64,000 bases of DNA from a bacterium (GTDB taxonomy: Bacteria; Sumerlaeota; Sumerlaeia; SLMS01; JAHLLQ01). Both the position numbers and the translations under genes were made by a program. Positions within the stretch are counted from its first letter, which is position 1. Each line of letters opens with the position of its first letter. The DNA is taken from NCBI GenBank assembly GCA_020444065.1, contig JAHLLQ010000006.1:186001-250000 (forward strand), in the 5' to 3' direction. Positions 42,398-52,548 of this stretch are shown here, in pieces. The notes under the pieces are model-generated. The model searched no databases and was not told where the DNA came from. It worked only from the letters and a program-made list of their open reading frames with translations.

Positions 42398-44573
42398 CGA
42401 TCACCGGGCAGTCGGTTGTGCTGACGATCCCGGTAACGAGTTTTCCAAACACCTGACGCGAGCGATCGACGCGGTTCAGTCCGAGGATCAGGAGATCGGA
42501 CTGAGCCGCTTCGTTTACAATGACCTCTCCGGGGTCGCTCCCCCGCACAATATCGATATGGGGATCGACGCCGGATTCGTCGCGGACGAGAACCTCCCAG
42601 TTCGCGCGGAGGCGCTTGGCCTCGCGCTCAGACGCATCATCGCGAATCACAATCAAGTAGCGGACTTCCAGATTCGTCCCCGTGCGTGAATCCAACGCGG
42701 TCAACAGCCGCGCGCGCAGCGCATTGTGCACGCCACGGCCGCCAATGGGAACCAGAACGCGCTGCACATGATCCGGACGCCAGCCGATTGGTGCGCGCAG
42801 AATCGCGGCGTTGCCAGGCAAGGCGCTTACGAGCCGTTCCAGGCGTTCCCGCACTCGATCATCCCGCAGATCTGTCATGCCCATCAGCGCCAAAGCACAC
42901 CGGTGCGTGTCGGCCACGCGGGCGATTTCGCTCCATGGATCGGCGGAGAAAGTCGCCAAACACTCGACTCGAACACTGGAGCCGAGCGATGCCGCCATCG
43001 AACGTCGCAGAACGGCCGACATGACTTCCAGATTCTCGTCCACCCTCTCTGGAGCGGCAGGCTTGACGATGTTCAGCAGCAGAATTCTCCCGGCCCGCGG
43101 GGACATGAACGAGGCCATTGTCGCGAGCGATCCGGCCGACGCCGGGTTTGCAATCGGCACGAGGACGAGGGGGCTCTGGCCACGAAGCTCCAGAAGATCG
43201 GGATCGGCCAGTTCGCTGGCGGCGTCGGAGACCTGGGCGCGGTGGCGAAAGATCCACTGGTAGCAGAAGAACCCGAGCACCAGCCATCCGCCGGTGATCA
43301 TTCCTGCGCTGGGAACAACAGCGCCCTGGAAGATCGCCAGCGCGATGCACGCAGTCCCACCAACGGCGGGGACGTACGGCCAGATGGGAACTCGGAAGCC
43401 ATCGTGATTGGGCCGGCGGCGACGCGCCAGAATGCAGATCAGGTGTGCGATGGCGAACGTGAGCAGGAAGATCAACGATGATGCGGCGCCGGCTGCCGAG
43501 ACGTCTCGGATCGCCAGAAGGAGAACACATATGACCGCCGCGGTGACCAGAAGGGCCATCAGCGGCGTACCGTAGCTGACGTGAACGGCTTCCATATTGG
43601 CCGGCAGTGTTCTGTCGCGCGCCATGGCCTGGGCAATGCGCGACGCGGCAAACACGTTCGCCAACATCGCCGACCACATGGCGAGCAAACCGCTGGCCAT
43701 GACGATCCAGAAACCGGTCCTGCCGAGGTAAATGCCGGCGGCTTCGGCCACGACCGTATCGGGGTTGCGTTCGGCCATCTGGCGGATCGTCTCCCCTGCC
43801 GGCGTGCCGAGCACGACAACGATCAGCAGCAGCGGCAGGTAAACGACGAGTGCCGCGCCCAACGACATCAGCATTGCCCGGGGCAGCACCCGGCGCGGTT
43901 CTTTGACCTCGCCCGCCGCCGCCGCGATCAGGTCGAAGCCTTGCAGCGCGATGAATGTGAAGCCCATCGCGCTCAGAACACCGCCCATTCCCAGCGGCAG
44001 AAAGGGAGTGAGGCGCTCGACGACCGGGGGGCGATCCTGAATCCACACGACGACGCCGCCGACGATGAGGATGCTGAAGACGATGATCTTCAGCACGTTC
44101 ACCCAGTTCCCGCCGGAGCCGGGCTTCCTCGCCAAGAGACCGAATCCGAGAACGACTGAGAGAATCGCGATGACCTTCAATCCGGCCGGGGTTGTGATCC
44201 ACGCCGGCGTCTCGGGATAGGCCGCGGCCAGCGATCCAATCAGGAACGAGGCGAATCCCATGGCGTAAAGCGCCGCGGCCACGATCGAGGCGAACCAGAC
44301 GATCCATCCGACAACGAATGCCGCGCCGACCGAGAGAACGCGCTTGGAGAATAGATAGGTTCCGCCGGATTCGGGGAACGCCGTCGAGAGTTCGGCGAAT
44401 GTCAGCGCCGTCAGCACCGCGATCACGCCGTTGAGCGCGAAAGCCACGATCGCACCGGGGCCGGCTTCGACAAAGGCCGTGCCGGCCAATGCAAGAATGC
44501 CGCCTCCAACGATCGCACCGATTCCGATGCTGGTCGCCGAGAAGAGACCGATATGTCGTTCCTGTGTGGACAT
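42378..44573 (-). CDS. APC-superfamily amino acid permease fused to two Usp domains
   Basis: The first ~450 residues form an amino acid/polyamine/organocation permease of about 12 helices, with the family start SIGIGAIVGGGILALAG and GFDLIAAAAGEV in helix 6. Two universal-stress-protein domains follow at about 465-600 and 605-731. The second ends in IVRGSDPGEVIVNEAAQSDLLILGLNR and VTGIVSTTDCPVIVIG, the typical Usp nucleotide-binding tail. Transporters with C-terminal Usp domains are known, and the Usp part is thought to gate or tune uptake. ATG 44573 is chosen over a TTG three codons earlier. The substrate is unknown. Confidence 0.9.
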   Translation of the reverse strand: MSTQERHIGLFSATSIGIGAIVGGGILALAGTAFVEAGPGAIVAFALNGVIAVLTALTFAELSTAFPESGGTYLFSKRVLSVGAAFVVGWIVWFASIVAAALYAMGFASFLIGSLAAAYPETPAWITTPAGLKVIAILSVVLGFGLLARKPGSGGNWVNVLKIIVFSILIVGGVVVWIQDRPPVVERLTPFLPLGMGGVLSAMGFTFIALQGFDLIAAAAGEVKEPRRVLPRAMLMSLGAALVVYLPLLLIVVVLGTPAGETIRQMAERNPDTVVAEAAGIYLGRTGFWIVMASGLLAMWSAMLANVFAASRIAQAMARDRTLPANMEAVHVSYGTPLMALLVTAAVICVLLLAIRDVSAAGAASSLIFLLTFAIAHLICILARRRRPNHDGFRVPIWPYVPAVGGTACIALAIFQGAVVPSAGMITGGWLVLGFFCYQWIFRHRAQVSDAASELADPDLLELRGQSPLVLVPIANPASAGSLATMASFMSPRAGRILLLNIVKPAAPERVDENLEVMSAVLRRSMAASLGSSVRVECLATFSADPWSEIARVADTHRCALALMGMTDLRDDRVRERLERLVSALPGNAAILRAPIGWRPDHVQRVLVPIGGRGVHNALRARLLTALDSRTGTNLEVRYLIVIRDDASEREAKRLRANWEVLVRDESGVDPHIDIVRGSDPGEVIVNEAAQSDLLILGLNRVDRSRQVFGKLVTGIVSTTDCPVIVIGQRQ

Positions 44574-44707
44574 GGCCAACAATTAGGACAGAAGAGGTCC
44601 GGGAAGGAAAGGGCGAAATGGGCTTTCGTGCAGTTTCGCTGCGAACCCCTTGCTTCCTCCGGTTGTGGGATGTAGACAACAGTCATTGAGGAAGGGCAAT
44701 CGACGAC

Positions 44708-45859
44708 ATGACTCGCCGCCGGAAGATCATCCTGGGACTCTCGATCGCCGCATTCGTGGCCGTGGTCGGCGGGCTGGGGGGATGGATCTACGCACGGTAC
44801 TTCTATGTTCCGTCTGATCTTCGTACGAGATACGGCGCATTCATCGATGAAATGCCCCCTGGCCCCATCGGGGGGACTCCAGGGGGCGAACTGGCTGTCC
44901 GAGTCGCGCGCAAAATTGAAGGCACACACTGGGTAGAAGGAGGCCCGATCGAGGGCGCGATTGTGGAAATGCATCGAGACTACGACGAGTACACCCTCTT
45001 GATGCTCGAAAGAAACGAGCCATTCCAACCTCCCGTCTTTCGGGGGGTCACGGATGAACACGGACTCCTCTACCTCCCAGCGGCCTATTCAACTTGGGAT
45101 GCTGCCGTATTGATGGTTACTGCCGATGGATACTCGAGTGCCTTCCCAAGGTACAACTTCGCGACCTTCGCAGTGCCTCCGATTGATGGGGTCCGTACAG
45201 AACGAATCCTCCTTCACAGGATCGAAAGCGCAGCATGCAAGGTCGTGGACCAACGGGGCAGGGCGGTCGCAGACGCTCGCGTTGGTGTCTTCGGGTTCTT
45301 CGAGCAGGACTACTTCTACGATCCAGATCCATCTGCCCGGATGTCCGCCTTGTGTCGGACAGATGAGAGAGGATGGTTCAAGTTCGGGGTAATCCTCCCG
45401 GAGGAGAAGGCCTGTCTTGTGGTGATTGCTCCTGGTTATGCCCGCAGAATGGCTGGGCCATTCCTGCTAAAGCATGCCCCTCGCCGGATCGTGTTGGAAC
45501 CGGCAGTGGATGGCGAAGTTGCTGGGATCGTGACGAGTCCGGATGGCGAAGCACTAGAGAATGTGAAGATAGAACTGTGGCCCAGAGGATTGGCGAAACT
45601 GGAGAGTTGGCCCGAGCCCAGAGACGATGAGCGGGCCTGGCTGTACCGCGTCCACCACTACACACATATGTACGCGGCAGCATCCGATGCAAATGGCCTT
45701 GTTGCGTTTATGGACATCCCTCCCGGAACATGGGAATGGCAGGCACTTCACAAGAATGGATGGGCGGAACCGCCTTCGGGAGAGGTCGTGATCGATGCGG
45801 AGTCTCCGGGGGTCCTGAAGTTCCAGGTTCCCCCCGCACGTGACCCGCACCATTGGTGA
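44708..45859 (+). CDS. Anchored protein with carboxypeptidase-regulatory-like domains
   Basis: The 383-aa protein begins with Arg/Lys residues and one membrane helix (IILGLSIAAFVAVVGGLGGWIY). The external part is a series of beta-sandwich units of the carboxypeptidase-regulatory-like kind, with repeated phrases such as GGPIEGAIVEM...TDEHGLLYLP, DQRGRAVADARVGVF...DERGWFKFG and SPDGEALENVKIEL...DANGLVAFMDIPPG. No enzyme domain is present. It probably acts as a periplasmic binding or structural protein. It precedes, but is 190 bp away from, the C25 peptidase operon. Confidence 0.75.
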   Translation: MTRRRKIILGLSIAAFVAVVGGLGGWIYARYFYVPSDLRTRYGAFIDEMPPGPIGGTPGGELAVRVARKIEGTHWVEGGPIEGAIVEMHRDYDEYTLLMLERNEPFQPPVFRGVTDEHGLLYLPAAYSTWDAAVLMVTADGYSSAFPRYNFATFAVPPIDGVRTERILLHRIESAACKVVDQRGRAVADARVGVFGFFEQDYFYDPDPSARMSALCRTDERGWFKFGVILPEEKACLVVIAPGYARRMAGPFLLKHAPRRIVLEPAVDGEVAGIVTSPDGEALENVKIELWPRGLAKLESWPEPRDDERAWLYRVHHYTHMYAAASDANGLVAFMDIPPGTWEWQALHKNGWAEPPSGEVVIDAESPGVLKFQVPPARDPHHW

Positions 45860-46049
45860 ACGGTTGATAATCGTCGTCTGAGGTACCCCCAAACTCTGCT
45901 TGAATCCTGCTGGTCGGATGCCTGGGGGACGGTGGCTTGGCTTGACGTCCGGTGCGGTGCCATCCTGTCATGGGCGGCGCTTGGCGCCTCGCTGCTGCGA
46001 TTTGGCGCGATGTCGGGCAAACACTCTCCGCGAAGGCAACCCGCACACG

Positions 46050-49000
46050 ATGGGCCTTAGAAAAGCACTCCTGTTCACATTCCTGCTCCTGGGGATTCTG
46101 CTCCCGCCGGGCCTGCACGCAGAAGATATCGGCGATATCGTCTATGCGAAGGGCTTCAGCATCAAGGTGCTGGATTTCGATGAGTCCTCGCTGCGCGTGG
46201 AGTTGACGAACAGCAGCAAGGAGCCTCCCACCAGCGCTCAGCGCCGTGTGACGGCGAATTTCTGGATTGCTGTCCCGCCGGGATCGCTTGCGCGGTACTC
46301 GCAGGAATCTGCCGAATACATTGCCTATCCTGAAGAGGGGGAGCCGTCGGATCCGTTCTCGTCGGATGAAGAGTGTCCCCTCGGCACGATCCCCACTGGA
46401 TTGGCTCGCCCGACGGGCAGCGTAATCGATTCGTTCCGAACGATCGGCCTCACCCAGTTCAGCGTTCCGGTTACGGCCTGGGTCTCGAACGGTGGCGAGA
46501 ATGGCGAGAGCGGAACCGTCGTTCTGAACAAGGGCGTGTTCAGCATCAAGTTCGAGGGCGGCAAGCTCGATGAGCCGCCCTCTCCAACAAACCTCGAAGA
46601 GCGCGACCCCTACCTGCTCGATTTCGGCGGTCGAATCGTCGCAAACCCCGAGCAGATCCCGCTGGTAACGCGCGCGCCGGATCCGATCAAGGACCTCGAT
46701 AAGATCAAGGAGTGGGCTGATCTTCTGAAGAAGGCTTCGGAGAACGGACCCGTCGTGATGTTCAAGATCGGGCGGTCAGGCGTCTATAAGATCACGCCGT
46801 CGGAACTGAGTCGCCTGGGGTTAGATCCTGCGAACTTCAATCCGAATCGCATGCGAATGCTGGTTGGAAACAGAGAGATCCCGATCAACTTCGAGCAGCT
46901 CGTCGACGGGCCATTTGTCGGTGACACAAGCATTACGTTCTTTGTTCCGGAGCCCTCCGAGTATCGCACTCCGTACCAGCCTCTCTGGTTGTTTCAGGTT
47001 TCGGAAGACGATCCACAGTTTCGCGAGCCGAAGGCAATGGAGAGGCAGCCGGATCGAGGGATTAAGGCTGATGTCATTGAGGGTGAAGGCAGGACGACAC
47101 TCCACTTGTTCCAGCCGAACGTCTTCGAGTTGCGGCATCCTTTCACCGATGAGACGGGCCGCTGGGCACTCGGGACATGCACACCAGGGACGTATTTCAA
47201 GCATGAGTTCGACGTCGAGGGCCTGAAGCCGGAAAGCGAGGCGGTGATCGAGCTTTCATACGGCGGCTATTACTCGCAGCGTTCTCGCCAGTCGCAGCTC
47301 TACATCAATGGTGAACGAGTCGGTCCGCAGGAGGAGTTCTTCGGTCAGGGACCGAACGTGAAACAATATACGCTGCCGCCTGGTCTCCTCCAGGAAGGAC
47401 GCAATACTCTGGCAGTGTTCTTCCCGGACTCCGGCGACAGCACGCAGGATGAAGTCCTCGCTGTGAGTTACGCCAACGTCACGTACTCTGTCGACCTGAA
47501 GAACTTCCCCATTAATCAGAAGGTAGAAGTGTCCTCCCCCAAGGCAGGGAAATTCCAGATCGAGATTCCGCGCCCCTCAGAAAGCTACAAAACACAAACC
47601 TTCTTCCTCGATGTCACCGATCCCTACACGCCGTTTGCGCTGCCCTTGCGGTCGAGCGCCCCCCTTTCGGCGGGTCATCGTTTCATGGGTTGGATGGAGG
47701 CGACTGAAGAGCCCCGCACACTGATCTACTCGGATCAGAATTCTGTCATGTATCCGGGCGCGGCCCGCGTCTTCAAATACGATGAGTTGCTCTTCCCGAG
47801 TGAGGCGACCGACTATCTCGTCATCGCCAGTGAAGATACAATCACCGGCGTGGACGATTTGATGAAGATGCGCGAGGACGATGATTTTGCCGTCCGCAAG
47901 GTGGACGTCGATTCGATCTACGCGATCTTCTCATACGGATACATGAAGTACGAGCCGATCCATACGTTCCTGCGCCAGGCGTTCAATGACTGGCCGGGAG
48001 CTCGCCTGCAGAGAGTTCTGCTGGTCGGCGAGGCGAGCGAATTCTGGTGGCAGTACTCTTTCCCGACCGCTGGGATTTCGCCGAATCAGATTCCTATTTT
48101 CGGATGGGGCCAGCGCGGCGTCACAATTCGAGGCGACGATAGTTATGCACTGATCTGCGGAAATGGTCCATTGGCAGATATCGAAATCGGACGAATCCCC
48201 TCATCCGATTACGAGGAAACGGTGAAAGCCGGCAAGCGTATCCAGGAGTACGAGGATGCTCCTCCAGCCGGCCCATGGAGCACACGCCATCTCTTCATCA
48301 CTGATGATGAGCCGGAGTTCGCACGGGTCTCGGAACGTGTTATCCGTTCTGAACTGACTGACGTGAATCGACCGGAACGCATTTACCTGCAGGACTTCCC
48401 TTACGAAGACTACTTCCGCATCATCTCTCGGAAGCGCAGTACGGCCATGACTGAGGCTATCATCGATGCGCTTTCGCGAGGCGGCTTGACAGCGACGTAC
48501 TTCGGGCATGGAGGTCCGAACCTGTGGTCGGCAGAACGTATCTTCCATTACCGCGATATCGAGGATCTACATACAGAGGGCCGCCGTCCGGTGATGGCGG
48601 CAGCATCCTGCGATACGGCTTGGGTCGACTATCCGGTCGAGCCTGTCCGCCGCAGCCTGGCGGAACGATTCCTCCTCTCCGAAAACGGCGGTGCAATCGG
48701 CATCTTCGCGCCTGTCGCGGGCACGAGTTCCTTCGAGCACGATTACATTATTCGCCCGTTCTACAAAGCATTCGAGGACCCCGCATTCAAGACACTGGGC
48801 GAGATCACACTGTACGCAAAACTGGAGTACATGCTTGATCGCAACCAGTCCTATGTGCCGAATCAATTCATCCTGCTGGGCGATCCGGGATTGAAGATCT
48901 ACCGCCCGTCGCGCCAGATCGGACTGGAGATTTCTCCCGCCGGTGTCTTTGCAAACGAGCAGGCCGAAATCGTGGTAAAGGGACGCGCTCCGCGCATAGC

Positions 49001-51446
49001 TTGGGGACTTGCAGAGGTCACTCTGCTGGACGAAGAGGGGCGACCCGTCGACGGCGTGGCACGCGCTCGTGTCGTCCAATCCCAGTTTGAAGCGAAGCTC
49101 CAACTGCCGCCTTTCGTCAAGCCAGGCAGCTATCGACTGATCGTTCAAGCTTACAACAAGAGCGAGGGCTACTTCGAGACGATCGAGCAGGATTTCCCGG
49201 TGCGCGAACCCGATGTCCGCCTGGAGTGGAGTTCCGATGCTCCGACGGACAAGGCCATTCCGTCCGGCGCCGTCGTGAACTTGAAGCTCGAAGCCGAGAA
49301 TCGTTCCGAGGGTTTCATGCAGAATCTCGTGTTGGAACTGCGCGATGCGACTGCAGATGCCAGCCTGACATCCCATCCGCTCTCTCTCGCGCCCGGCCAG
49401 GAACTGGAGTGGGAATTCCCAGTCCCCGCTCCTCCCGGAGTTCGCATCTTCTCCGCGAAGGTGGACTACGAACGCACCGAGCCGGGTCAGGCGCCCTTAG
49501 CCGAATCTGCCATCGTTGTTCGCGCAGTTCCCGACAAGGATATCAGTGTCGCCGTTCCGGACAAGATTGTCGAGATCCAGCGCATTGCCGCGCCGCCGCA
49601 GACGTCCTTCGAGATTCCAGTTTACAACTTGAAAGACAAGCCGCTTGTCGAGGTGACGGCGGACTTCCTCCTCTTGGACACGGAAAAGGGAACGGCCGTC
49701 GGGAAAACGATCCGCGCAGGCAGAATCCCGCCGCTGGGCAAGGGGATTCTGAAGTTCAGTTCAAACTCGCGGTTCCCGGAAGGCACACTGCCCTTCCGCC
49801 TGACCATCAATGGTCGGGAAGGCGAGAATGGCAAGGCGATCACCCAGACCGTGGACATGGGGCTTCGAATGCCGGTGGGGTGCGACATCGAGGTCGTGCC
49901 CGGATCCGTTCGTCCTGAGCGTGATGCCTATGTTCGTGGCGAGACAGTCTTTATCCGGGCAGATGTTCGGAATCGAGGTGGCGATCCCGCGGAGAATCTG
50001 CTGACGACATTGTATGTGGGGGCTCCATGGTGGGAGCAGAACAAGGCACCGTCTGCCACCAATGAAGCGGAGGTGACATTCGAGAAGCCACTACTGCCGG
50101 GCGAGACGCGTGAGGTTCGCCTGCGCTGGGATCCGCCTTCGGGCTTTGGTCGCCAGGCCGCGTTGTTTGTAGTGACCAATTCGAGCCGCAAGATCGTCGA
50201 GAGCGATTACCGCAATAACGTCGGCGACACGATTGTCTCCATGGCCAGCCTTCCAAATCTTGCGATCGATGGAAAAGACATCATTGCCTCGCAGGACTAC
50301 GTTGCCGACGGCGAAGTGATCAGCCTCACGATCCCGTACTGGAATACGTCTGCATTCGATTTCTCGCATCCGTTTGTCATCGAAGTTGATGCCGAAGGTC
50401 CCGAGACGGAACCGATGCTGGTCTATCGCGGCGTTCTGGATCGACTGGATGCCGGGGAACGGGGAATGATCCAAATTCCGTGGCATGTGACGGGGATGCG
50501 AGACCGTGTAACAGTCTCCGTCAATTCAGAGCGCGAGTACGGCGAATCTGTCCTGGCGGACAACACGGCCCTACTGGACTTCGAGTATGTACTGAACCAG
50601 AAGTATCTCGGTGGAGATCCGGACTTCTGGACATTCAATAACACCATGCCGTTCGGCTCGATGGACTCGTTGTTTGTTTCTCCCGACAACTCGCTGGAAC
50701 TCATCGCATTCCCGGAAGCAGGCGAGCGAATCACATTCAAGAACGAGTACGTCGTCGGCGAACCGCTCCCCAAGCCGTCACTCCTTGCCGATTCTGACAA
50801 CATGATGGCCCTGGACGACCAGGGAGCAATCAGTTGGACGCCGTATGAGACGCCCGCCCCCGTGCAACTTCGGATTCCCATGCCGAAAGACGATGGCACA
50901 ACGCTCTACGATGTGTATGTCGAGCAGATGGGCGCGAACTCGCCGGACGATAAGCCTTCGAACTTCTACCGCTACCGCAGCGAGGACCAGGACGTCTGGA
51001 AAGATATCAAGGACCGCTTCTCCGCCATGGTCTATCTCGATCGAGTCGAGACGAAGGACGACTTCCTGGATATTTCTTTCACGTCGCACTCGATCGTGTC
51101 TTGGAACAAACTGCGTGCCCTGCAGATTCGACCGGTCAAGGGCCGCTACACTTCGCCTCTCTTCGAGGTCGATGGCCTGCGCGCGTTCACCTTCGAGCCC
51201 GATTACCGAGCCGGTGGAGAGGCCAAGGTGCTTTTCGACTTCCGTGTGGGGACGGGAAATCGGTACGATCCCCAATTTGGGGATTGGCAGCCGCTCCAGA
51301 GTGGTGAGAGGGTTGCTGCAAATCCGGATGCGACAGCCCTTCAGTGGCGTTGTACCATCTTCGGCGATCGAAAGACATTGCCGAAACTCAGAAACGTAAT
51401 CTTCCGGTTCGCCGGAGAAAGCGAAATCGCGGAGGCGAATCCTTGA
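46050..51446 (+). CDS. Giant C25 (gingipain/PorU-like) cysteine peptidase
   Basis: The 1798-aa secreted protein starts with a signal peptide (ALLFTFLLLGILLPPGLHA). An N-terminal region with the phrase FKIGRSGVYKITPSELSRLGL recalls the propeptide side of PorU-type C25 proteins. The peptidase domain lies at about 590-960, with the catalytic pair His820 in YFGHGGPNLW and Cys854 in AASCDTAWVDYP, and ends near LGDPGLKIYRP. The remaining ~840 residues are Ig-like and CARDB-like beta domains. In type IX secretion, PorU cleaves sorting domains and links cargo to lipopolysaccharide. The O-antigen ligase in the same operon makes a related job attractive but unproven. The ribosome binding site is weak. 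Confidence 0.88.
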   Translation: MGLRKALLFTFLLLGILLPPGLHAEDIGDIVYAKGFSIKVLDFDESSLRVELTNSSKEPPTSAQRRVTANFWIAVPPGSLARYSQESAEYIAYPEEGEPSDPFSSDEECPLGTIPTGLARPTGSVIDSFRTIGLTQFSVPVTAWVSNGGENGESGTVVLNKGVFSIKFEGGKLDEPPSPTNLEERDPYLLDFGGRIVANPEQIPLVTRAPDPIKDLDKIKEWADLLKKASENGPVVMFKIGRSGVYKITPSELSRLGLDPANFNPNRMRMLVGNREIPINFEQLVDGPFVGDTSITFFVPEPSEYRTPYQPLWLFQVSEDDPQFREPKAMERQPDRGIKADVIEGEGRTTLHLFQPNVFELRHPFTDETGRWALGTCTPGTYFKHEFDVEGLKPESEAVIELSYGGYYSQRSRQSQLYINGERVGPQEEFFGQGPNVKQYTLPPGLLQEGRNTLAVFFPDSGDSTQDEVLAVSYANVTYSVDLKNFPINQKVEVSSPKAGKFQIEIPRPSESYKTQTFFLDVTDPYTPFALPLRSSAPLSAGHRFMGWMEATEEPRTLIYSDQNSVMYPGAARVFKYDELLFPSEATDYLVIASEDTITGVDDLMKMREDDDFAVRKVDVDSIYAIFSYGYMKYEPIHTFLRQAFNDWPGARLQRVLLVGEASEFWWQYSFPTAGISPNQIPIFGWGQRGVTIRGDDSYALICGNGPLADIEIGRIPSSDYEETVKAGKRIQEYEDAPPAGPWSTRHLFITDDEPEFARVSERVIRSELTDVNRPERIYLQDFPYEDYFRIISRKRSTAMTEAIIDALSRGGLTATYFGHGGPNLWSAERIFHYRDIEDLHTEGRRPVMAAASCDTAWVDYPVEPVRRSLAERFLLSENGGAIGIFAPVAGTSSFEHDYIIRPFYKAFEDPAFKTLGEITLYAKLEYMLDRNQSYVPNQFILLGDPGLKIYRPSRQIGLEISPAGVFANEQAEIVVKGRAPRIAWGLAEVTLLDEEGRPVDGVARARVVQSQFEAKLQLPPFVKPGSYRLIVQAYNKSEGYFETIEQDFPVREPDVRLEWSSDAPTDKAIPSGAVVNLKLEAENRSEGFMQNLVLELRDATADASLTSHPLSLAPGQELEWEFPVPAPPGVRIFSAKVDYERTEPGQAPLAESAIVVRAVPDKDISVAVPDKIVEIQRIAAPPQTSFEIPVYNLKDKPLVEVTADFLLLDTEKGTAVGKTIRAGRIPPLGKGILKFSSNSRFPEGTLPFRLTINGREGENGKAITQTVDMGLRMPVGCDIEVVPGSVRPERDAYVRGETVFIRADVRNRGGDPAENLLTTLYVGAPWWEQNKAPSATNEAEVTFEKPLLPGETREVRLRWDPPSGFGRQAALFVVTNSSRKIVESDYRNNVGDTIVSMASLPNLAIDGKDIIASQDYVADGEVISLTIPYWNTSAFDFSHPFVIEVDAEGPETEPMLVYRGVLDRLDAGERGMIQIPWHVTGMRDRVTVSVNSEREYGESVLADNTALLDFEYVLNQKYLGGDPDFWTFNNTMPFGSMDSLFVSPDNSLELIAFPEAGERITFKNEYVVGEPLPKPSLLADSDNMMALDDQGAISWTPYETPAPVQLRIPMPKDDGTTLYDVYVEQMGANSPDDKPSNFYRYRSEDQDVWKDIKDRFSAMVYLDRVETKDDFLDISFTSHSIVSWNKLRALQIRPVKGRYTSPLFEVDGLRAFTFEPDYRAGGEAKVLFDFRVGTGNRYDPQFGDWQPLQSGERVAANPDATALQWRCTIFGDRKTLPKLRNVIFRFAGESEIAEANP

Positions 51447-52507
51447 GCGAGCCCGCAGCACCCGCCGGCAAGTCGCTGGCAACTGATATCAAACGTATGG
51501 CCCCCGTGTGGGCAGTCGTCTTTCTGGCCGCGGCCGGATCGCTTCTGGCGATTCGCTACCAGGGAACATCCTATCTTCAGAAGGGACTCTACGAGTCCTC
51601 AGATTCCTGCCAGGTGGCCGAGATCCACTACGAGGCGGGTATGAAACTCTGGAGCCAATTGAACCGTCAGGCTGCGGAGAATCAACTTGAACGCATGGGT
51701 GGCAGCTCGCTCGGCTATCTTGCGGATAGCCAGATCGTCTCAGATGCCCAGGAACGCTTCTGGAAGGCCCTGGAATTGTGCCCGACGATCCATGGGGCGA
51801 ATGACGCCCTGGCGGATCTGGCCTGGTGGTCGGGTGACGAGGCTCTCGCCCACTATCGGCTCGGCCTTGCGCACGCAGAGCGCAATGAACTCGATCAGGC
51901 GCAGGTGGAACTGCGGACGGCGCTTGAGATCGCTGACGACAAGTCCCGGCCCGCCGTGGCTCTCGCGGAGATTTCTGCCCTCCTGTCCGATTGGGATGCC
52001 GTCAAGGATGCAATGGCTGCGGCCGGCGATGCAGTGCGCAAGACGCCGAGTGGTCTGCTCGCGATCGCGCAGATGGCCTTCAACGATGGAGACAGCGAGG
52101 CGGGCGTCGAGGCGCTGAAGTCCGCTCTGGATCTCGATCCTGGCAATCCCGAAGCGATTCGACTTGTGATCAGCCACTTCGAGAGCATTGAGCAGCCCGA
52201 AGCAGGTGCCGACCTGGCAGCGAGCTATCTGGCGAAGGCCAAGGCCCCCACTGCGACCAGCTATCACCTCGTAGGCCTCGATTACATGTATGTCCAGCAG
52301 TGGGACAAAGCGTTAGCAGCGCTGGATAAGGCGCTGGAGATCGCCCCGGGTGCCGTCGTCCTGCACTATGATCGTGCCGTCATTCTGTTCAATCTGGGAA
52401 GGTACGATGCTGCCCGTGCCGCTGCGGAAACCGCGATGAATCAGGACTATCGCCAGTATCAGGCATTGGTCAGCCAGAATCGGCTGGATCCAACGAAGGG
52501 ACCCTGA
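51443..52507 (+). CDS. Membrane-anchored TPR protein
   Basis: The 354-aa protein has one N-terminal helix (APVWAVVFLAAAGSLLAI) and then about seven TPR units, for instance EALAHYRLGLAHAERNELDQAQVELRTALEI and KALAALDKALEIAPGAVVLHYDRAVILFNLGRYDAA. It starts at TTG 51443, overlapping the stop of the peptidase gene (TTGA), with GGAGG seven bases upstream, so it is translationally coupled. It is likely a scaffold for the peptidase or glycan machinery. Confidence 0.85.
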   Translation: MSEPAAPAGKSLATDIKRMAPVWAVVFLAAAGSLLAIRYQGTSYLQKGLYESSDSCQVAEIHYEAGMKLWSQLNRQAAENQLERMGGSSLGYLADSQIVSDAQERFWKALELCPTIHGANDALADLAWWSGDEALAHYRLGLAHAERNELDQAQVELRTALEIADDKSRPAVALAEISALLSDWDAVKDAMAAAGDAVRKTPSGLLAIAQMAFNDGDSEAGVEALKSALDLDPGNPEAIRLVISHFESIEQPEAGADLAASYLAKAKAPTATSYHLVGLDYMYVQQWDKALAALDKALEIAPGAVVLHYDRAVILFNLGRYDAARAAAETAMNQDYRQYQALVSQNRLDPTKGP

Positions 52508-52548
52508 TCGATCAGTGGCGACTCGTATCGCCGCCGGATTTCAAACCC

